From Apophysomyces variabilis (taxonomy: Eukaryota; Mucoromycota; Mucoromycetes; Mucorales; Mucoraceae), in NCBI GenBank assembly GCA_002749535.1, contig MZZL01000135.1, forward strand, positions 9,296 to 35,018: a stretch of DNA of 25,723 bases, written 5' to 3'. The translations under genes were made by a program, and so were the position numbers. Below the pieces are notes generated by a model. It was not told the DNA's origin. It ran no database searches and was given only the letters and a program-made list of their open reading frames with translations. Positions 1 through 8,509 of this stretch are shown one piece after another. Each line of letters opens with the position of its first letter. Position 1 is the stretch's first letter.

Positions 1-2203
1 GACAGAATTTTTTGGGGACTATAAAAAGCTTTCTTGTTTTATTTTTCTTCACAAAAACTTTTTTCTTGGCCGTTTAACGCCTTTTGCCAAGAGTCAACCA
101 ACACTAGTTGCTGAAGTGATTCCTGTGACAAACGATTGCATTCAAATGGTATAAAAAACTTTGCTCATGAAAAGCATTGTTCTGATGGTGCTGATGTTGC
201 CGGCACTGCTAGGTATCATAACGCCATTTCAGACAACTCTTTCCACTGCGTACTACGACTCTTCTAGTACTCCAGTGCTTGCATTGATTCTGCGAACGTC
301 CCTTCTGCAATGTACTCACTCAACTGATCGCTGGGCGCCTTTGGCTTGAACAATTGAATCTTCTTTTGCAGCATTTCGTTTGATGGCACATTAAGCTTTG
401 GATGAAAAGCTTCTTCCCAAACTGCTTGCACTGCATGCTTTGATTGCACGATCCATTCTGTTGGCCATTCAATGTCACTCCACCATTGGTACTTTGCACA
501 TGGATGAAGAGCTGTTACAATGGAGTAGACCGGTGCAGTACTTCTACTGTAATATTCCTTCAACTTGGAATGAGCAAAGTCAGCAGCAAGAGCAATAGTT
601 GGGAACGTCTAATGAACATAAAAGTTAGTAAGTGTTTGTGCTAGTACTTTTGAACTTGTATTTCTTACCACCATTTTTTCTTCTTTGTATTTTTCCACAT
701 GGTCAAACAACCAGTTATACACAGGTATGGTACTGTTTATCGTCAGATACAATGCACCAGAGAGTTCTGAAGTAAACGTATCAAAGCTAGAAAGTAGATT
801 CTGAACTTCTTCAACGCACTGCCAATCTTCTGAAGAAAGTCCATAAGCGGACACTTTGCTTGAGGTTTGCCAAACATCGTTATATGCTTTTTGCTACTCA
901 TGTGCTCTTTGGAGCATCATAAAGGTAGAGTTCCAGCATGTCTTGATATCCATGATCAATTCTTTGCTTGGTAAACTGTTGGCAGTACAATACCATTTGT
1001 ACATTTCTCTTCTTTGTGGTAAAGATCTAATCTTAATAATACCACGACGAAGACGTTGGATAATGTTACCTACAAGATAAGTTCAGTTACTATTGGCATG
1101 TATTTTTGTAACAGTAATGCTTACCAACAGAATTGCTAATAGTATTCTCATTTCCATCAACAGTTTGATCACCATTCAAATCATCATTGGCCTCTGCTAA
1201 CAATCCATCTTTTATAACTGATTATGCTGCCAAATTGATAATATGTCTAATGCAAGAGATGCGATTTTCATCCGCCTTGAAGATGCCACTTCCAACTAAT
1301 GTTTCCAATTCTCTTGCCATTGCGATCATGCTGGATGCATTGTCTGTTGTTATGAAAAACGGTTTTGAGGTAAGATCAAATTTAGCTAACACCATCATGA
1401 TTGTCTGAGCCATGTTTGATCCAGAATGAGGGCCATTAAGAGGTTCAAATCTGATAATGATCAATTGTTGCTTCCAGTTTAAATCAATCCAGTATGCTGT
1501 TATCCCAAGGAATGCATCTCTAAGATCACTTGTCCAACCGTCAACCGTGTATGACATGTAAGGCTGATCCTTCAGAAGATCGGTTATTTGTTGCTGATAC
1601 TGTTCATAGTATTTCTGGTGATCACGTTTGATAGTAGATACACTAGGAAGTTTTAGGCTGGCAAGATCAGGAGCGCTATGAGCGAGATAAAGGAGTTCTT
1701 GCAATGTTTGATGGGAAACAGACATGTATGGAGAGGCGGTAGATATCATATCAGCAACAAGGATTTGCTGAAACTTTTCTTTGCTGAAAATTGATTTTTG
1801 GACCGTTCTATCAACGTTGGTGAAGTACATATTGAGAGGTCCATTGAAAAGAGGAATAGAACCAGCACTAGCAGCAGGAGAATCCTTGGAAATTTTATAC
1901 TTGGATAAAAGATGTCTGATTACGTTGCTAGTAGATCCATCACCGCTGGCAAACTCATGGTTACAATGACTGCCAGAATGACTAATGTAGTTGCAAACGA
2001 TCTTGTTAACACCTCCAACTTTTTGCCGGGTTGCCCAATTGTTTACAAAGATCTAGCTGGTTGGAGTCCTTTGCTTCTTGTTTGGTGGGGCAGGTGACAA
2101 ACTGTCATCAACGTTTGCTTCAATTGACATATATAACTCTTGTCTTGAAAGTTCAGCATCTGATTCAGCATCCTCAATTTCTGTCAACATAGTGGACAAC
2201 ATA

Positions 2204-3570
2204 CACTGCGGTCAAAAAAAGATTCTACCATCGGTAGAAACTTGGTGGAATCTGAGATTCCACCACCTTTCCACCACCTTTCCACCGCTTTTCCACCATG
2301 CGGTGGAATCTCTTCAAAGGTTTGTGGAATGTACCTTCCACCACCTTTTCCACCACCTTTCTACCACCCCCCCAAGTTCAACAATTGGATGAACTGCTAT
2401 ATGACAGAGACCATTACGTTGATGTTATTGGATCAAGTAGTATGCATTAGAGGCTAACGTTTTAGTTTCATTCGACCATATTCCTTTATTCAAGCACTTT
2501 TTATTGGATTAACTTGCCTACAACGATACATTCTATTGGAGCTACTGATTTTTATCTAGTCTATCCGATTGGATGTTCTTTTCGTTGTGTACATTATTTT
2601 AGCCATTAAGATACACTTCTTTATCATATACAAGGAAGCTTCTTTAGCTATATATATAGGAAAAAAACAGACACTTTTATTTTCTTGGAGCTATGTAGCG
2701 TAATGTACTAACAAATAGCTAACTTTATGCTTAGTTTTATATTATCTTACCTAATTACTGAAGGTTAAAGAAGCATAGCTTTTAAAAATGACAATTAGTA
2801 AAACGTACTAAAAGCTAACACACAGTAGCATACCTATGCCAGCATGCAATAATGAATGGCAGCATTACGTATAGGCCTACAAAAAGTTACCTTGCCAAGT
2901 AATTAAATTACGACGTAAAAAAGTATCTGTACTATTAAAAAGTATGTCATCTTTCTCTATTTCCATTTTGTTAAAAAACGAAAGCTACTCTATATAATAA
3001 TTAAAAAGTCAAGATTAGTTACATTTAGGTCAATCAATCAAAATACCTTATTAAAAGTAAGAAGCAAGCTCTTCTATAACGTAGTGATCATTCTAGCTAT
3101 CAAAAGAAAAAAAGAATGAGATGCTATGAAATGAAGATAAAAGCTTACCAGCAAAGGGTATGCTTTTAGATCAAGGTTGCATATTATTAGGATCATATAC
3201 TAGCAACGTTTTCAAAGTGAGTTTTCTGATGAAGAAGTGGTAAAACACTATGAAACAAAAAATGGTATAGAGGAAAAAGTTTGCAAAAGAAAAGGATGAA
3301 TAAAAGGAAAACGCGGATAACTCTGTAAAAAAAAAGAAACCATGTTAGAAGCGCGTGACATAAATAATTATGCAGTTCCTGGGAAATGTGAATGCACTAG
3401 TTTTGCTGTGGTAACTTAATTTTGTATGCATGTCTGCTACAGTAACAGCGTTTGGGGGGAGAGAAAAATGTGGTAATATAAGAAATTCTACCACCTGGGT
3501 GGAAAGTGGGTGGAACCAGAGATTCTACCATGTGGTGTAAAGGTGGTAGAATCACCCTTCAACCGCAGTG
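2204..3570. mobile_element. CACTA1: non-autonomous CACTA/EnSpm-type element, 1,367 bp
   Basis: The ends are CACTGCGGTC at 2204 and, in inverted orientation, CACTGCGGTT ending at 3570, followed on both sides by a shared GATTCTACCA block within 30 bp. The 3-bp flanks ATA (2201-2203) and ATA (3571-3573) are identical. CACTG termini with a 3-bp duplication are the hallmark of the CACTA superfamily. Behind each end lie clustered TTCCACC/GGTGGAA subterminal motifs (about 2225-2370 and 3485-3555), as expected for transposase-binding arrays. The interior (2400-3480) is AT-rich and holds no open frame of note and no recognisable transposase, so it must depend on a helper elsewhere. It sits in or next to the first intron of the hAT1 transposase. 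Confidence 0.85.
2222..2370. repeat. CACTA1 left subterminal array of TTCCACC motifs
   Basis: At least eight direct or inverted copies of TTCCACC/TTTCCACCACC occur here, and a smaller inverted set lies at the other end (3482-3555). Such arrays normally bind the element's transposase. The two arrays could also fold on each other in single-stranded DNA or RNA. Confidence 0.7.
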
Positions 3571-3689
3571 ATATCTTGTATACAATTAGATATGGCTAAG
3601 AAGGTATATTACTTACATCAGTCAATTCAGAAGCTTGACGTTGAGCATTAGTTGAGCTTTCAGCGAATGAATATTGCATTGTATCAGGT

Positions 3690-4620
3690 AAGAAAAAAGA
3701 TAACAGAGAGATAATGCTTTTCTCGTCAGTTAATGCTTTCTGATTATATAGCTTTCTACTGCAGCACTTGTACGATCTTCTTTTTTTCCCTTCTACTTCA
3801 AAACAGAAAGTTTACTACACCATTACTACAATAGCAGCTTTACAATAGTTGTCAATTACTGCGGCAGGATATGTTCTTAGTAAGATTGGACCTTTTAGAT
3901 TGATCTTCAACTTCACCAAAGTCAGCATCCCTTTTGTAGTAATTTACTGCAGTTGCTAAACATCATTGCATCGTACTAACTATTGTTTCCTTACTGCGGC
4001 AGTCTTTGCAAACGTATATGCTTTGGTCTAATAGTAGAGTATTAAAGGTAAGCGTTTTATATAATGCCTGTTTTAGCTGTTCAATTGCTACAAAAATAAA
4101 ATGGAGAGCTTTTTCATTTATTCTTTGTTATACATAAATGAGTTTTGACATAGTAGTCAGTTTAAGCTTTACGCTTGTAATGTCATGCTGCTTTGTCATT
4201 ACAAAAATCTGAATCAATATGTGTTTAGACATTCCACTAATCTTGCAAAGGGTACTTTTTTTTCTTTTTACTGCGGCAAGCTTTTCAAACATTTTTCTTC
4301 TCCCCAACAGACTTCTTGCAAAAGACTACAATAAATCTAAACCATGAAAACAGATTGTTGCCTTTTATATTTAATTAAGAACAACATTGTCATGCTAATG
4401 ACGGTCAAAATTAGATGCTTTTACTTTAACAGTGTAATGTAGCTACCATTTGAACATGCATAGTTGCAATGCTGAATGACAATTGTTCACTTATGTGTTC
4501 TTATCTTGACACCCAATAAACATGTCTTATAATACTGTTTAAAAGGAATGCATTTGAATGCTTTTACTGACTAAGACATTATTGAACACTTTTTTCTATG
4601 GTGACTCTACCTAGAAAAGC
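3690..4620. promoter_or_regulatory. hAT1 region upstream of transposase with repeated TTACTGCGGCA motif
   Basis: This 930-bp stretch separates the probable transposase start (3679) from the subterminal array and holds no credible coding frame. The 11-mer TTACTGCGGCA occurs exactly three times (3856-3866, 3991-4001, 4268-4278), with a variant TTACTGCAGTTGC at 3944. All lie on the same strand within about 420 bp. In otherwise AT-rich DNA, three exact copies suggest a binding site for a transcription factor or transposase. The function is inferred from position only. Confidence 0.35.
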
Positions 4621-4624
4621 TAAA

Positions 4625-4761
4625 TGGGTTAAATAGGTCGGGTCAGGTTACTACTTTCTTGACCCATTTATTAACTGGGTCATAAAATAGCAACCCATAT
4701 CTGGTCTAAATGGATACAGATTGGGTTAGGTTGACGGGTCACAGATATATGGTGATCCCTA
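4625..4761. repeat. hAT1 right subterminal array and terminal inverted repeat
   Basis: Repeated GGGTCA/TGACCC and CAACCCATATC words fill this stretch, ending in the terminal GGTGATCCCTA. The same words fill the opposite end of the family copy hAT4 (24909-25040). This supports the assignment of both ends to one hAT family. Confidence 0.75.
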
Positions 4762-6064
4762 GTTCTACTGTAGATTAGAATGTCATCCAAGTAGACCAGA
4801 GTGAATTTGTCTAAGTAATCTCTGAGCACAGAGTTCATCAACTGTTAGAACGTTGGTGGAGCATTAGTTAAACTGAAAGGCAGTACCAAAAATTCATATG
4901 AGCCATATCGAGTGTTAAAAGCCGTTTTAGGGACATCCTCTAGGCATATGCGGACCTGGTGGTAGCCACTCTTGAGGTCAATGCTGGAGAAATACTTTGC
5001 ACTACCCAACTGTTTGAGACATTTATCGATACGCGGCAGAGGGTGAGAATTATGATGTGTGACTTGATTGATAGCCCTGTAATTGATACAGAGACGCATA
5101 GAGCCGTCCTTCTTATGAACAAACAAAACTGGAGCTCCCCAAGGGAATGTACTTTGATGGATAAGGCAAAGGTCAATAAGTTTCTTTAATTGCTTGCAGA
5201 GTTCATCCAGTTCTTTCAGGCTCATTTTGAAAGGTAGTCAATTGATTGATGCAGCATCTCCAATATCAATGACATGTTCCACTTCACATTCTGGCGGCAG
5301 ACCAGGGAGCGTGTCCTTGAAAATATCAGAGTACTGCTTGATCAAGTTGTCAAATGATCCATTCATGTCCTTCACAGCATTGTTCATCAAGTATAGAAGG
5401 TATGCTTCTTCAGTTTGTTTCTTATGGTTCATGTGCTAGAATTGCCAGCCAGATATCAAATATGACAGTTCAGGAACATAATGAGTGTATTTGGGTCGCA
5501 ATATGTATAATTGTCCTTCATAGCATATTTTCCAGCTATCCAGTTTCCAGTCAGATTCTGGTTTTACATGTTTAAACCAGTCTTGTCTGAGAATTAGATC
5601 AAACTTAGTGTCAAGTATATAGGCGTCCCATTGTTGCTAGAATCTACCCCCCATACAGAGTTCTATAGAAACCTTCACATTTATTCTGATTCTGTGCCCG
5701 CCTACTGTTTCTACTTCCTGACCATATACTTCATATGCTGTTAGGCCTTGGGCTAACTATGGAGCAATATATGAGGATTCCGCGCCTATGTCTAGCAGTG
5801 CTGTGGCTTCTCTCCCATTATACTTGATAGTATAAAGGGGCAGTTCCCTAGGCTTGATTGAATTCAGTGAGTTTAAATGTTCTTGGTCCATTTTGATGTC
5901 CTCAGGCATCATATCATTGGTAGTAGACATATACGAGGAAGATACTTCTTTATTAATTTCAATTGATTCCTTTTCTGGTACTTTCTCGGTACTTGCCTCA
6001 GGGGAGGATTTTTCTTCTATTATGCACAGCTGACCTCCCTTCACAGCTGTGCTGACTGAAAACC
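4762..6064 (-). pseudogene. Ty3-A Pol pseudogene: protease and partial reverse transcriptase
   Basis: The frame opens just past the gag stop and lies at -1 relative to gag. The aspartic protease motif near 5790-5765 reads DIGAESSYIAP; the family norm is D-T/S-G, so the catalytic triplet carries T-to-I (an ACT-to-ATT type change). Reverse transcriptase follows: [18 protein letters not shown] (about 5140-5085), [13 protein letters not shown] (about 4985-4945) with the first catalytic Asp, and [11 protein letters not shown] (about 4800-4770) with the Y-x-D-D box. In-frame stops are TAG 5757, 5637 and 5436, TGA 5238 and TAA 4845. At 5238 relatives usually have Arg (CGA), and at 4845 Gln (CAA). 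The coding frame is cut off by hAT1. Confidence 0.88.
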
Positions 6065-6073
6065 CTGACGTTT

Positions 6074-6973
6074 TCAGTCATGTTCTTCATCAAGTTCTTT
6101 GATCTTTTCATGGATTCTTGCAAGGCGAGATTGGCAATCGCGACAGATATGACCTTTCTTGTTACACCAGTAACATACCAGGTCTGTGCGACGAGCATTG
6201 GGCGTTGTTCTGCTTGATTGGCTGGTAATGGCATCCAGATCCATAGGTTTGGGTTGAGAAGTTGAGGTGAATTCCCAATGAACTGCGTTCATGACAACCA
6301 TTTGTCCCACACACCTTCCACTCTCATAGGCCAAGGCAGCGTGAATAGCTTTATCTAAGGATTCTGGTTCTTGCATTAACATATGGACCCTGACTTCTTT
6401 CTTCAGTCTATGCATAAAACAGTCCATGGCCTCTTCTTTAGTCATATTGGGAATCTTCAACTGGATGTTCTGAAATTCGTCAACATATGCTTTGATCAAA
6501 CCAGTTTGCCATAACTCTGCTATCTTGTTGCAAGCTATTTGGAGTGTAAAAACCAGGTAGAATTCTTTGTTCAAATGGCGCTTGAAGGATTCCTACGTCC
6601 TTGGCTCTTCTTCCAACTGCTCAAGTCTACGCCACTACACGTCAGCTCTTCCCCATAAAAGGATAATGGCGTAACGTATTTGCTGGTCTGAATCAGCTTC
6701 CAGAAATTTAGCATAGCGTTCCACTGATCGCAACTATCCATCAATGATGACTGCGTTACATTCTCTACTGTAAGTTTCTGGTTGGCAGGCACACATCTTA
6801 GTCACCATGCCTGTTGTCTTGTCATTCATCTGCATAGCCTTCTGGAAAGCTTGGGCCATCAGGGTAATTATATCTTCCATACTAGATTGGCTTGACATGC
6901 TTAGTTTCTCAAATGCTTCAATAGTACTTGGTATTAAATTGTCAATTTGTTCTTCGTAGATACAATCTTGCAT
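6074..6973 (-). pseudogene. Ty3-A Gag pseudogene (capsid plus CCHC zinc knuckle)
   Basis: Gag forms the retrotransposon particle and packages RNA. It starts at ATG 6971-6973 and ends at TGA 6074-6076. The middle shows the retrotransposon capsid pattern (Trp-Arg-Arg-Leu, then E-S-F-K-R-x-L, about 6640-6560). The C-terminus carries one perfect nucleocapsid knuckle, CYWCNKKGHICRDC, a C-x2-C-x4-H-x4-C motif near 6180-6135. Three in-frame TAG stops (6734, 6635, 6593) break it. The last two lie where relatives carry Trp (V-W-W-R-R, T-W-E-S-F), consistent with TGG-to-TAG. The only start seen is the ATG at 6973. Confidence 0.85.
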
Positions 6974-7059
6974 CAGCTACCAATTGTCATGTGCAGTATT
7001 TTCTTCCTAATCTGAGTTTTCTTCTTGGCAAAGGTCAAACCCATTAGGGATCAAGGGTA

Positions 7060-7351
7060 ACAAAAGAGATAGAGAATAAACAGATGATTGTCTTTATTGC
7101 TAAGCAAATTCATGGATATTTATATTTTTTCTAAATCTAATTATAACAATGCTAATATGGTCAAGTATTTGAAATAAGTAAAATAAACAGGCAAGAAATT
7201 ATGTAATAGTTTTGCTGAGCATGGTACTCCTGGAGATGTTGCTCTTTTGTAGTGAAGGCTGAAGCGTTAAAGGTTTACCGTTTTTGGATCAAGGCCGATC
7301 TCAGCAAAAGGTTTGTGTTACTACAACTTTGCAGGCACAACATACATAACA
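7060..7351 (-). repeat. Ty3-A probable 5' LTR (edges approximate)
   Basis: Position fits an LTR: upstream of gag and ending beside unrelated DNA. On the minus strand it would start TGTTATG (7351) or TGTTGTGCC (7342) and contains an AATAAA-like signal near 7096. The second LTR lies outside the window, so the edges cannot be fixed, and no clear primer-binding site follows the inner edge. No strong alternative was seen. Confidence 0.4.
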
Positions 7352-7369
7352 AAACAAAATTAAGATTGT

Positions 7370-7373
7370 AAAA
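7370..7373 (-). terminator. Pol III terminator of tRNA-Asp
   Basis: The minus strand shows a TTTT run 4-8 nt past the tRNA 3' end, the usual RNA polymerase III stop signal. It lies between the tRNA and the Ty3-A LTR and supports a tRNA gene that can still be transcribed. Confidence 0.6.
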
Positions 7374-7377
7374 TATT

Positions 7378-7449
7378 CTCTCAGACGGGGAATTGAACCC
7401 AGGTCTCCCGCGTGACAGGCGGGGATACTAACCACTATACTATCTGAGA
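7378..7449 (-). tRNA. tRNA-Asp (anticodon GTC)
   Basis: On the minus strand the acceptor stem TCTCAGA pairs perfectly with TCTGAGA. The anticodon arm CCCGC-CTGTCAC-GCGGG gives anticodon GTC. The D-arm region (GTATAGTGGTTAGTATC) and T-loop (TTCAATT) match eukaryotic tRNA-Asp, and the discriminator base is G, as normal for this tRNA. There is no intron. The T-stem CTGGG/CCCCG has one T-C mismatch where a G-C pair is usual, so the copy may be slightly weakened or slightly decayed. It is the only likely host gene in the window. The Ty3-A LTR lies just 3' of it and a truncated hAT (hAT3) directly 5'. Confidence 0.92.
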
Positions 7450-7458
7450 ACTTCTTTT

Positions 7459-8065
7459 TGACGCGTGGTTGAGAAATTCAGGGTTTAGACGATTACACTC
7501 AAAGGGAATGAAAAACTTCACCTGTGAAAAACAACACTCTAATGATACTGAAGACACCAGAATAGCCAAATACTATCTTGCTATCTGCGCTAAAGATGCC
7601 CACTCAATGGTATGATACTTCCAATACTCAAGAACATCTATGTCATCAATACTTGTACTTTTTGTAAAGTATATCTCAAGCTCATCTTTCAATCATTTTG
7701 TATAGAATAGTTTGAATGTATCAGGGACCAGTTGTTGCAAATTGTTACTTGGCTCCTGAGACTTGAAGTGATTGTCCCAGACCTAGTACACTTAACTCAT
7801 AGATAATGCAATATATTCTTCCTCTCAGCCATTCTTCTTCCAGTATTCATTCTTTATTCTAAGATCCATTACTATACTGATAGCATATAGTGCTGTCTCA
7901 GTCTTGGAATAATACTTGCATATCTTCTTAAAGGCAAGTTTGGTGCCATTATGTAACATTAGACTCTATATAACAATAAAGTATGTAAATTAACAATAAA
8001 ACTCCTTGTATATTTAATAGAAATTCCTTACTACAGTTAGGCTTTTTTTATATAATTATCTATAT
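7459..8065 (-). pseudogene. hAT3 transposase pseudogene, C-terminal part
   Basis: The minus strand encodes the hATC dimerisation segment: VLEYWKYHTIEWASL (about 7625-7580), then a stop, then CCFSQVKFFIPFECNRL (about 7525-7475). It aligns with hAT1 and hAT4. The frame ends at LNPEFLNHAS, where its relatives continue QQLVLVDSW, so the last residues of the domain are missing. Several in-frame stops, including a TAG in I-A-R-stop-Y-L-A, show that it is dead. Further upstream (about 7960-7800) an alignable stretch containing KYYSKTETALYAISIV corresponds to KEYYSRSTAPVYSIV of hAT1. Confidence 0.8.
8058..8065. repeat. Target-site duplication of hAT2, left copy
   Basis: ATCTATAT directly precedes the TAGGG terminus of hAT2. 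The identical 8-mer directly follows the other terminus at 11906-11913. An 8-bp duplication is diagnostic for hAT insertion. Confidence 0.93.
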
Positions 8066-8081
8066 TAGGGATCAGCAAGAA

Positions 8082-8250
8082 TGAATATGAATAAATAAAT
8101 AAATATTCATTTCTATTTGAATAATTTTTTAGATATTCTTATTCATTTGCTAAGCAAATGTGAATATTTCCATTCATTTGAATAAATAGATAAATATTCT
8201 TAGCTTATTTAAATAACAGAGGCAATATTCATATTCATTCAATTATTCAT
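8082..8250. repeat. hAT2 left subterminal array (ATTCAT/ATGAAT words)
   Basis: Dense direct and inverted copies of GAATATTCAT and AATAAATA-type words are mirrored at 11705-11895. They look like transposase-binding subterminal repeats. Their strong self-complementarity would give hairpins in single-stranded DNA or RNA. Confidence 0.7.
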
Positions 8251-8509
8251 TATTGTATATAGAAATTATGAGCAAATAATGTTCTCAATCTTATAATTAA
8301 AGACAATGCCATTGTGTTATTATTACTTTAACAAGGCTAATCAGTAATATGAAGTTGGCAAAAGGTTTTCTGAGAGTGAATATAACAGTAAGTTAAATGA
8401 ACTCTAAATAAACCCTTGAAGCTTAAGAGAAAAGTAAGAGCAAAATCACTTGGAAAAAGACATTTTACAAAAAAGAATAGAGAAGTAATATTTTATGGTC
8501 TAAAAAGCT

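Larger units (their letters stand above)
39..3679 (-). pseudogene. hAT1 transposase pseudogene (BED finger, RNase H-like core, hATC domain)
   Basis: This would cut and paste the hAT element in the nucleus. A probable first exon starts at ATG 3677-3679 and ends at a GTAAGT donor (3611-3616); its Ser-Ser-Thr-x-x-Gln-Arg pattern is shared with the hAT2 first exon. The main exon runs from about 2180 to 1125. It holds an acidic leader, a Lys/Arg-rich patch and a degenerate BED-type finger (about 2050-1900, ending SNVIRHL), then the catalytic core with VDGWTS near 1545 and TTDNASSM near 1340. A 55-nt GT-AG intron lies at 1070-1124. The last exon carries DIKTCWNSTF (about 955-925) and the hATC dimerisation segment SAPSERCFSRAKFFIPF (about 195-145), and stops at 39-41. 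In-frame stops lie at 2053, 1222, 894, 609 and 264; there is no frameshift. The exon 1/2 junction is unresolved because CACTA1 sits beside it and the phases do not match simply. Confidence 0.85.
1..4761 (-). mobile_element. hAT1: hAT-superfamily DNA transposon, left end outside window, split by CACTA1
   Basis: This is a class II hAT element whose transposase reads on the minus strand. The right terminus is visible: the plus strand ends GGTGATCCCTA at 4751-4761, so the minus strand starts TAGGGATCACC. The second family copy starts TAGGGATC at 24909, which gives the matching left terminus. In that copy the terminus lies 434 bp before the base equivalent to window position 1, so hAT1 should start about 434 bp outside the window. 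The element interrupts the Ty3-A reverse transcriptase just after its YLDD motif. The 8 bases after the terminus (GTTCTACT, 4762-4769) are therefore the predicted target duplication; the left partner is out of view. CACTA1 later landed in it. All domains are present, but in-frame stops make it non-autonomous now. Confidence 0.88.
4762..7351 (-). mobile_element. Ty3-A: 5' part of a Ty3/gypsy LTR retrotransposon
   Basis: In transcript order on the minus strand this part has a probable LTR, a short leader, gag with a zinc knuckle, protease and the first half of reverse transcriptase. The coding sequence then stops abruptly at the hAT1 terminus (4761). The rest of pol and the 3' LTR should lie left of hAT1, outside the window. 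Gag and Pol are in different frames. All disruptions found are stop codons. It is the oldest layer of the left-hand nest, since it is the target of hAT1. Confidence 0.85.

Noticed and set aside
2222..2370. CRISPR-like array in the TTCCACC repeats.
   Set aside because: There is no regular repeat-spacer spacing, the motifs are short and in both orientations, and the setting is a CACTA terminus in a eukaryote.
1222..2392. Plus-strand open stretches opposite the hAT1 transposase (for example 1187-1408, 1912-2097, 2078-2392).
   Set aside because: They are antisense shadows of the transposase or read through CACTA1 subterminal repeats. None has a recognisable domain.
5998..6234. 78-codon minus-strand frame overlapping the Ty3-A gag end.
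   Set aside because: It is a shadow of the gag zinc-knuckle region in another frame. Gag and Pol account for both sides.
7046..7058. TAGGGATCAAGGG as a further hAT terminus.
   Set aside because: No partner terminus, subterminal array or 8-bp duplication was found. It lies in the Ty3-A leader region.
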